Assembly (NCBI GenBank): GCA_963749535.1
Contig: CAVVNF010000016.1
Location: 62,001-126,000, forward strand
DNA: 64,000 nucleotides
Origin: Chersky-299 sp963749535
GTDB taxonomy: Bacteria; Actinomycetota; Thermoleophilia; RBG-16-64-13
Reading direction: 5' to 3'
Position numbers and translations under genes: made by a program. Below are positions 54,933 through 64,000 of the stretch, piece after piece (the stretch's first letter is position 1; each line of letters starts with the position of its first letter). The notes beneath the pieces were generated by a model, which did no database searches, was not told the DNA's origin, and saw nothing but the letters and a program-made list of their open reading frames with translations.

Positions 54933-55733
54933 GTGATCGAGATCGTACCCGGTCCGGAGGAAGTGGCTCAACTTGGCGCGAGCCTGGTGGCCGCGCGGCT
55001 CATCGCCCAAGCGACGGAAGGGACCGGCCAGGTTTCTCTCGTACTCTCTGGGGGCAGGACGCCGGCCCGTCTTTACCGGCTTTTGGCCGGGCAAGCGGGG
55101 GCTGAGGTGCCTTGGGCCCGAGTCGCCGTCTTCTGGGGAGACGAACGGTGCGTTCCCCGCGACGACGAGCGAAGCAACTACCACCTGGCCCTCGCCTCTG
55201 GCTTGTTGACCCGTTGTTTCTCCGGCATCCACCGGATCTTGGGCGAGCTACCCCCGGAGGAAGCGGCGGACGTTTATGAGGCCGAGCTCAAGAACCTTCT
55301 TCCGGGTAATCCTTTCCCGCGCTTCGACCTCGTGCTGCTTGGACTGGGCGAGGACGGACACCTTGCCTCTCTTTTCCCTGGCTCGATCGAAAGCCATGGG
55401 GAAGGACGCTGGGTGGCTGCCACCGAGGAGTATATGGGCCTTCGGCGCGTGACTCTCACCTTGCCCGTGCTCGCCTCGGCTCGTTGCCTGCTCTTTCTGG
55501 TCTCCGGGCAGGAGAAGGCGCGAGCTCTCGGTCTGACCCTGGCCGGCTCGTCGGCTACCGCAGCGCCTCGCCCGCCGGCTCGCATCCTCCTTGACATGTT
55601 GGCCGCGAAGGCGCTCGCCGGCTCCGAGGGGCCGGAGGTGACTTGGCTGGTGGACCGTGCGGCGGCGTCGCTGCTCCCGCCGGGATCGTCCGTGGATTCG
55701 GGCCAGTTTGCGGCGGCGCGGCCGCTCGGATAG
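54933..55733 (+). CDS. pgl: 6-phosphogluconolactonase
   Basis: Pgl hydrolyses the lactone made by Zwf. The 266-residue protein shows the SugarP isomerase/DevB pattern: VSLVLSGGRTPARLYRLL, VFWGDERCVPRDDERSNY and LGLGEDGHLASLFPGS. The start is GTG 54933, 8 nt after opcA. It closes the pentose phosphate operon; gnd is not in the window. A promoter for pyrR lies inside its last codons. Confidence 0.94.
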   Translation: MIEIVPGPEEVAQLGASLVAARLIAQATEGTGQVSLVLSGGRTPARLYRLLAGQAGAEVPWARVAVFWGDERCVPRDDERSNYHLALASGLLTRCFSGIHRILGELPPEEAADVYEAELKNLLPGNPFPRFDLVLLGLGEDGHLASLFPGSIESHGEGRWVAATEEYMGLRRVTLTLPVLASARCLLFLVSGQEKARALGLTLAGSSATAAPRPPARILLDMLAAKALAGSEGPEVTWLVDRAAASLLPPGSSVDSGQFAAARPLG

Positions 55734-55736
55734 AAT
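55708..55736 (+). promoter_or_regulatory. Promoter of pyrR
   Basis: TTGCGG (55708-55713) and TAGAAT (55731-55736) are separated by exactly 17 nt, overlapping the end of pgl. A start of transcription near 55744 would give an 80-nt leader to pyrR. Confidence 0.55.
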
Positions 55737-55823
55737 CCTATACAGAACGAAAGCGTAGCCGTCCTATGGCCCGAGCAGGTGAGATCATCCATCAGGTCGG
55801 GCGACGAAAGGTTGGTGAGGGCT

Positions 55824-56400
55824 GTGGCCGAGGAGAGCGCGGGCCAGGCGCGCAAGGGCAAGGTACTCATGGACGGGGAGCAGATAGCGCGCACGCTTGC
55901 CCGGATGACCCACGAGATCGCTGAGCAAGTGCCCGAGCTGAACAACCTGGCCTTGGTCGGAATCCAGCGCAGAGGCGTGGAACTCGCGGCTCGATTGGCC
56001 TCGCTGTTCGGCAGCTTCTATGCAGTGACGCCCGCCACGGGCGCCATAGACATCACCTTCTACCGCGACGACATCGACAAGCGTTCTCTCGGTAGCCACC
56101 TATGAGCAGCCGGTGGTCCATTCCACCGATCTGCCCTTCGACGTGAACGGCAAGACCGTAGTGCTGGTAGACGATGTGCTTTACACGGGACGAACCATCA
56201 GAGCGGCTATCGACGCTCTGTTCGACTACGGCAGACCGCTCTCCGTGCGCCTGGCGGTGCTGGTGGACCGGGGCCATCGCGATCTGCCTATCCGTCCCGA
56301 CTTCGTAGGGAAGAACGTGCCTACCAGCCGCACGGAACAGGTCACTTTGCACCTGGTCGAGACCGACGGGGTGGACGAGGTGGTCATCGAGGGGGAGTAG
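55824..56400 (+). CDS. pyrR: Pyrimidine operon regulator PyrR, frame-disrupted
   Basis: PyrR is a UMP-sensing RNA-binding regulator of pyr genes with weak uracil phosphoribosyltransferase activity. The PRPP loop VVLVDDVLYTGRTIRAA, VGIQRRGVELAARL and VLVDRGHRDLPIRPDFVGKN identify it. One +1 G near 56093 (CTCTCGGTAGCC) breaks the frame before VATYEQPVV. Corrected length is about 191 residues. The start is GTG 55824, with GGTGAGG upstream; ATG 55779 is in frame but far from the family start. Its target element lies in the pyrB leader. Confidence 0.93.
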
Positions 56401-56461
56401 TCTGGAGTCGGCGCTGAGGGATCCTAGGGGCGGAACCCTGGAGCCTAGCCCCGCGCCGCGC

Positions 56462-56467
56462 TACAAT
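56462..56467 (+). promoter_or_regulatory. -10 element of pyrB
   Basis: TACAAT lies 57 nt before the pyrB ATG. TGGAGC at 56439-56444, 17 nt upstream, is a poor -35. Transcription from here would include the whole PyrR-binding element. Confidence 0.45.
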
Positions 56468-56482
56468 CAACGGAAAGGTCAG

Positions 56483-56515
56483 CCTTTTAAACGCGTCCCC
56501 GTGAGGCCGAAAGGG
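56483..56515 (+). promoter_or_regulatory. PyrR-binding RNA element in the pyrB leader
   Basis: The outer stem CCTTTT (from 56483) pairs with AAAGGG (56510-56515) and the hairpin carries GTCCCCGTGAGGCC, close to the known PyrR anti-antiterminator consensus (UCC...GAGG core). The AAGGG that pairs in the stem is also the only good ribosome binding site for pyrB ATG 56524. This suggests translational repression when PyrR-UMP stabilises the hairpin. Confidence 0.75.
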
Positions 56516-56523
56516 TAACCGCC

Positions 56524-57441
56524 ATGCACCTCATCTCCATCGACGATCTCACCGCATCCGAGATCGAGAACTTGTTCCAACTGAGCGACGGTTTTCTCGA
56601 GATCGCGTCCCGCTCCATCAAGAAAGTCCCGAGCCTCCGCGGTCGCACCATCATCAACGTCTTCCTGGAGCCGTCCACCCGGACTCAGTCTTCCTTCGAA
56701 TTGGCCGGCAAGCGCCTGTCTGCCGACGTGATCAATATCAAAGGGTCGTCTTCAAGCGTGTCCAAAGGGGAGAGTCTCAAGGACACCATCCTCACTCTCG
56801 AGAGTTATCGGCCGGACGTGATCGTCATGAGGCACCCGCAGGTGGGGGCTTCGCGGATGGCTACCCACTACACCAACGCCTCGGTGATCAACGCCGGCGA
56901 CGGCACGGGTGAGCATCCCACCCAGTGCCTCCTCGATCTCTACAGTCTGCGCCGTGTGTACGGCAAGCTCGAGGGGCTGAAGGTGGCGATAGTGGGCGAC
57001 GTTCTTCGTAGCCGGGTGGCCCGCTCCGACCTTTTCGGCTTCCGCAAGATGGGCATCGACGTCCGGCTGGTCGGGCCGTCGACCCTCATGCCGCCCGGCA
57101 TCGAGTATTGGGACGTGCCGATCTACAACGACCTCGACGCGCTGGAGGACGTCGACGTCATCTATCTTCTGCGGATGCAGTTGGAGCGCGCCAAAGGCAA
57201 GGTGCCGCCGGTGCCCAGCCTGCGCGAGTACAGCCGGGTGTGGGGTCTTTCGCAGTACCGGGTGAGACCCGGCCAAAGGGTGATGCACCCCGGTCCCATC
57301 AACAGAGGAGTGGAGCTCTCCGGCGACCTCGCCGACGATGAGCGCTCTCTCATTCTTCATCAAGTGGAATCCGGTCTGGCGGTCCGGATGGCGATCCTCT
57401 TCGTCGCGGTGGCACCGGCTCCGGAGGAAGCGGCCGGCTGA
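56524..57441 (+). CDS. pyrB: Aspartate carbamoyltransferase catalytic chain
   Basis: PyrB condenses carbamoyl phosphate and aspartate, the first committed step of pyrimidine synthesis. The 305-residue protein has FLEPSTRTQSSFE (carbamoyl phosphate binding), KGESLKDTI, HPTQCLLDLYSL, VAIVGDVLRSRVARSD and MHPGPINRGVELSGD. The control element described upstream should regulate it. No pyrI, pyrC or carAB follows, so the pyr operon here is only pyrR-pyrB. Confidence 0.96.
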   Translation: MHLISIDDLTASEIENLFQLSDGFLEIASRSIKKVPSLRGRTIINVFLEPSTRTQSSFELAGKRLSADVINIKGSSSSVSKGESLKDTILTLESYRPDVIVMRHPQVGASRMATHYTNASVINAGDGTGEHPTQCLLDLYSLRRVYGKLEGLKVAIVGDVLRSRVARSDLFGFRKMGIDVRLVGPSTLMPPGIEYWDVPIYNDLDALEDVDVIYLLRMQLERAKGKVPPVPSLREYSRVWGLSQYRVRPGQRVMHPGPINRGVELSGDLADDERSLILHQVESGLAVRMAILFVAVAPAPEEAAG

Positions 57442-57586
57442 TACGTCCCTTGGTCCCGCGCAGCGGGCGCGGACATCACGGCGTGGGACGGGCGCCAACT
57501 GGATTGGTCGCTGTTGCCCTCGCCGGTCGCTTGGTTTTCGATGGGATGGGAATCTATAGCTCGTCCGCAAAACGCGCAGTGCGGAA

Positions 57587-57619
57587 TTGACCTTAGAATA
57601 TGGATTCTATATTCTAAGG
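57587..57619 (+). promoter_or_regulatory. nifJ promoter inside an 11-bp-arm palindromic operator
   Basis: TTGACC (57587-57592) and TATTCT (57610-57615) are 17 nt apart. A perfect inverted repeat, CCTTAGAATAT (57591-57601) and ATATTCTAAGG (57609-57619), covers the spacer and the -10. Inside it, TAGAAT and ATTCTA form a second, overlapping palindrome with a 4-nt spacer. The rest of 57442-57653 holds nothing else recognisable. Confidence 0.7.
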
Positions 57620-57653
57620 GAGCGGCTAGGCTATCTCCCTGGGGGGCGCAACA

Positions 57654-61369
<3,716 letters not shown>

Positions 61370-61384
61370 GCAAGGAGAGGGACG

Positions 61385-61807
61385 ATGGCGGTAAGGAAGT
61401 CCGAAGCAGTCTGGCACGGCACGCTCAAAGAGGGCGGCGGCACCATGAAGTTGGCCAGCGGGCTCTACGAGGGGCCCTACACATGGTCGTCCCGTTTCGA
61501 GGAAGGGAAGGGTACCAACCCGGAGGAATTGATTGGCGCGGCGCACGCGGGCTGCTTCTCTATGTTCTTGTCCTCCATGCTCACGCAGAAGGGGTACGAG
61601 CCGGTGCGGATCCACACCAGCGCGACTGTTCACCTGGGTGCGGGTCCCCTCATCAACAAGATAGAACTGGTTTGCGCGGCTCAGGTACCTGGGATAGAGG
61701 ACGCGGAGTTTCAGGATCTGGCCGGCCTGGCCAAAGCGGGATGTCCGGTATCAAAAGCCTTGGCGGCGGTGCCGGAGATCACCCTATCGGCCCAACTAGA
61801 GAAATAG
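61385..61807 (+). CDS. osmC: OsmC-family peroxiredoxin
   Basis: OsmC/Ohr proteins reduce organic hydroperoxides with two cysteines. The 140-residue protein has GTNPEELIGAAHAGCFSM with the peroxidatic Cys57 and the resolving Cys120 in AKAGCPVSKAL. The longer OsmC-type GGGTMKLASG N-terminus distinguishes it from Ohr. It starts 15 nt after nifJ with AAGGAGAGG as ribosome binding site, so it is probably in the same transcript and may protect the oxygen-sensitive enzyme. Confidence 0.92.
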   Translation: MAVRKSEAVWHGTLKEGGGTMKLASGLYEGPYTWSSRFEEGKGTNPEELIGAAHAGCFSMFLSSMLTQKGYEPVRIHTSATVHLGAGPLINKIELVCAAQVPGIEDAEFQDLAGLAKAGCPVSKALAAVPEITLSAQLEK

Positions 61808-61845
61808 TCGGCTACTCTCGTAGCCAGTCTCGAGCGAGCTGACCG

Positions 61846-62619
61846 GTGGCGTGGAACCCTTTCAGCGGTCTACTTCAGCGCCGTGAGCGGGTGAGCGGAC
61901 CGCCGCGGTCCGCCAACGGGGCTTCGTCTTTCCATCTGTGGTGGCGGATGCCTCCTTCGGCTCCGCTGGTCGAGATCTCCTGCGTGCTGGAGGTGCTCGA
62001 GGCGCCGGCGGTGGCACGTCTCTATTTCTGGGCGCTGCAGGTGGATTTCACGGACGGCCGGTCAAGCGTGGGAGGCGGCCACACCGGACTCCAATGGAAT
62101 CCTCGCTATGAGGGCGGCACGGCTGTCAACTGGGGAGGGTATGCCGCGCAGAGCCGGGGCGGCGGCGTGCTGCCGGGCTCGTCGTCCTCACTGCCCGGCT
62201 TTCCGGACGACCCGAACACGCTCGGTTACCCGTGGCGGCCCGGCCGCCCCTATCGGTTTCGGGTCTATCGCTCTCCCGATCGGCCTGGTGCGTGGCGCGC
62301 GGACGTGACCGATGTGTCGACCGGCGAGACGAGCCTCATCCGCGAGCTCTTCGGCGGCGGGACGTATCTCTCCGCTCCAGTGGTGTGGTCGGAGGTCTTC
62401 GCCGACTGCGACGCGCCATCGGTAATCGTGCGGTGGAGCGACATGAGGGGTATGGACGCTGAAGGCGCGGAGTTCAAGCCCTCGGGTGTTCAGGTTAACT
62501 ACCAGAGCGAGGGCGAGGGAGGCTGTAGCAACACCACTGTGGCTCTGCAAGACGGCGGCGTGCTCCAGGTCACCGGGGTGCCGCGGACGGTCGAACAAGG
62601 CTCCTTCATGCAGCTGTGA
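61846..62619 (+). CDS. Uncharacterised beta-rich protein
   Basis: I do not recognise this 257-residue protein. It has no signal peptide or membrane segment. It is rich in Gly, Trp and aromatic residues with alternating beta-strand patterns (HLWWRMP, ARLYFWALQVDF, RPYRFRVYRSP, APVVWSEVF), consistent with a single jelly-roll or concanavalin-like sandwich. The start is GTG 61846, 38 nt after osmC. Its stop overlaps the next gene by 4 nt, suggesting coupled expression with the YgjP-type protease. Confidence 0.6.
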   Translation: MAWNPFSGLLQRRERVSGPPRSANGASSFHLWWRMPPSAPLVEISCVLEVLEAPAVARLYFWALQVDFTDGRSSVGGGHTGLQWNPRYEGGTAVNWGGYAAQSRGGGVLPGSSSSLPGFPDDPNTLGYPWRPGRPYRFRVYRSPDRPGAWRADVTDVSTGETSLIRELFGGGTYLSAPVVWSEVFADCDAPSVIVRWSDMRGMDAEGAEFKPSGVQVNYQSEGEGGCSNTTVALQDGGVLQVTGVPRTVEQGSFMQL

Positions 62620-63434
62620 CTCCCTGGCGCGAACGCAAGAAAGGGCTGCCGTCAGGGGCGGAGTGCCAAGGAGAGCTATCCCATGGACCGGAGGCCGGCG
62701 GTCCGCTCCCTGCCCACACCGTCAGAGAAAGCAGCCGCGCGCGGCACGTGCGGCTGGTGCTATCTCCCCGTACTGGGTTGGAGGTCGTGGTCCCGAAAGG
62801 CTTCGACCGGGACCTCATCCCGGGAATCCTGCGGAGGAAAGCCGCCTGGGTCCGGCGAGTGACCGCCCGTTTCGAGGCCCAAGGCAGGACCGCGGCGAGC
62901 GGGCCTGTATTGCCTGCCCCCGACGAACTGCAGTTGCGGGCCATCGGAGAACGGTGGCAGGTGGAATATCGACGGACGGCTTCAGCGCACGTCGTGGCCC
63001 GGGCGAGTCCCGGGTGCCGCGTGATCATATCGGGCGACATCGATGACAGTGAAGCGGTGCGTGCTGCTCTGTCCCGCTGGCTCGCTCGAAGGGCCCGGGA
63101 GGCGTTCGTTCCGTGGCTGGAAGACCTTGCGCACGATCGCGGGTTCGTCCACGGTCCGATCGCGATCAGGTCTCAGCGGACACGCTGGGCAAGCTGCTCG
63201 GGCAAGAAAGGCATAAGCGTCAACCTGCGGTTGCTTTTCCTTCCCGAGGAGCTGGTCACGTACGTATTCATGCACGAGCTCTGCCACACGGTCCGGATGG
63301 ACCATTCCCGCGCCTTCTGGACGCTCGTGGGGAAGTTCGAGCCCGAATACAAGAGCAAGAACCGCCGCTTGAAGGAAGGCTGGAAGTTCATCCCCGCGTG
63401 GCTGGAGCCGGACAAGGCCGCTTCGCTATTCTGA
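62616..63434 (+). CDS. YgjP/DUF45-type zinc metalloprotease
   Basis: The family signatures are TRWASCSGKKGISVNLRL and the zinc motif HELCH (His220, Glu221, His224), with the third ligand His230 in MDHSRAFW. This is the M48-like YgjP-type arrangement. An Arg-rich N-terminal region (residues 35-90) includes RHVRLVLSPRTGLEVVVP, the usual first beta domain. The first ~35 residues are poorly conserved, so the true start may be downstream of GTG 62616. The substrate is unknown. Confidence 0.88.
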   Translation: MTPWRERKKGLPSGAECQGELSHGPEAGGPLPAHTVRESSRARHVRLVLSPRTGLEVVVPKGFDRDLIPGILRRKAAWVRRVTARFEAQGRTAASGPVLPAPDELQLRAIGERWQVEYRRTASAHVVARASPGCRVIISGDIDDSEAVRAALSRWLARRAREAFVPWLEDLAHDRGFVHGPIAIRSQRTRWASCSGKKGISVNLRLLFLPEELVTYVFMHELCHTVRMDHSRAFWTLVGKFEPEYKSKNRRLKEGWKFIPAWLEPDKAASLF

Positions 63435-63440
63435 ACGCGT

Positions 63441-64000
63441 TTACGGCGGGGGGATCGTGGTGATGTTGCCGGTCGTGCTGGAGATGGGCAGCGGGCCCTG
63501 GACCAGCACCACCAGTTGAGAATACCGTTCGAAGCCGACGATGGTCGTCATCTGGGGTTTGGCCGTCACGGTGAACGCGAATACCAGTACCTCGCGTCCA
63601 TCGTCTCCCACCGCGACGGCAATCGGCTGACTCGTATCCGCGCCGGCGCCGAAACCGATGCCGCTGACCGCGTCAAGCTCGTCCTGGCCTACTTTCACGG
63701 AGGGTCCCACGGATAGCTTCGCCGTCTGGTCCAGTACCGTCTGGCCATTGCCGGCGGCGTTGATGACTATCTCGCGCAACGCCTGCCACGTACCGACGGT
63801 GGCGTGGCCGACGAAGGTGAGCGTCCGCATCGGCCCAGTCCCGCCCGGCAACGTGGTGCCCGTGGCGATGGTCGTTTGGGGGATGCTGATGTCGGAGGTG
63901 TCCGTGGAGACGGCGACCGTGGTAGCGGGAGCCGACGTGGTGGTCGATAGGGAGGCCGTCGACGTGGAAGCGCCGGCGCCCGCGGTACCGCACCCCCCGG
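63441..64000 (-). CDS. Putative lipoprotein, N-terminus cut by the window edge
   Basis: On the - strand a frame runs in from the window end to TAA 63441-63443. At the edge it reads GGC followed by GTAGAGAS and then a Ser/Thr/Ala linker (STTTSAPATTV and onward), the look of a lipobox cysteine (codon 63992-63990) with a surface linker. The remaining ~140 residues form a compact, beta-rich domain ending VQGPLPISSTTGNITTIPPP. I do not recognise the domain. It converges on the YgjP-type gene with only 6 nt between stops. Confidence 0.6.
   Translation of the reverse strand, partial: GGCGTAGAGASTSTASLSTTTSAPATTVAVSTDTSDISIPQTTIATGTTLPGGTGPMRTLTFVGHATVGTWQALREIVINAAGNGQTVLDQTAKLSVGPSVKVGQDELDAVSGIGFGAGADTSQPIAVAVGDDGREVLVFAFTVTAKPQMTTIVGFERYSQLVVLVQGPLPISSTTGNITTIPPP

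Overview
This window looks like a chromosomal housekeeping segment of a GC-rich, Gram-positive-type bacterium, most likely an anaerobic, deep-branching member of the Actinomycetota. Several things point that way: the gene order tkt-tal-zwf-opcA-pgl, with OpcA and a mycobacterial-type transaldolase; a division cluster with FtsZ, SepF and DivIVA but no ftsA; a MurE with the DNPR signature of meso-diaminopimelate peptidoglycan; and a homodimeric pyruvate:ferredoxin oxidoreductase as an anaerobic marker. Almost everything is on the + strand in tightly packed, often overlapping genes. I see no rRNA, tRNA, CRISPR array, insertion sequence or prophage.

Layout. 1-2.5 kb: ndk and maf. 1.4-12.3 kb: elongation operon mreB-mreC-mreD-mrdA-rodA, followed by a DUF697 protein, a fused TIGR03960/TIGR03936 radical SAM protein and RNase G. 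12.5-18.8 kb: rplU-rpmA-obgE-proB-proA-nadD and an LCP/LytR_C-like membrane protein. 19-23.5 kb: an Rrf2-LarE fusion, a CysE-like acetyltransferase and a PcrA/UvrD helicase. 23.7-44.1 kb: the dcw cluster mraZ-rsmH-ftsL-ftsI-murE-murF-mraY-murD-ftsW-murG-murC-murB-ftsQ-ftsZ, then pgeF, yggS, sepF, proC and divIVA. 44-47.2 kb: yggU, a DksA/TraR-type zinc finger protein, lspA, rluD and a heliorhodopsin. 47.2-47.9 kb: a decayed intergenic region with a proline-dehydrogenase-like remnant. 47.9-55.7 kb: a HAD phosphatase and the pentose phosphate operon. 55.8-57.4 kb: pyrR-pyrB with a PyrR-binding RNA element. 57.6-61.4 kb: the pyruvate:ferredoxin oxidoreductase gene under a palindromic operator. 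61.4-64 kb: OsmC, an unrecognised beta-rich protein, a YgjP-type metalloprotease and, on the - strand, a lipoprotein cut by the window edge.

Functionally, the window couples cell-wall precursor synthesis, elongation and septation to translation and GTPase functions, the oxidative pentose phosphate pathway, pyrimidine control and anaerobic pyruvate oxidation.

The main biological points of interest are the Rrf2-LarE fusion, whose IscR-like cysteines fall exactly at residues 92/98/104, next to a CysE homologue; the heliorhodopsin flanked by strong hairpins; a five-box MraZ operator array; a PyrR element that appears to sequester the pyrB ribosome binding site; and an 11-bp-arm palindrome covering the nifJ promoter. 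A technical point affects every reader: fourteen genes carry single-base frameshifts, about 28 insertions against 3 deletions, plus one in-frame stop, concentrated in ftsZ and nifJ. These are almost certainly consensus errors, and the proteins are described here as their corrected reading frames imply.
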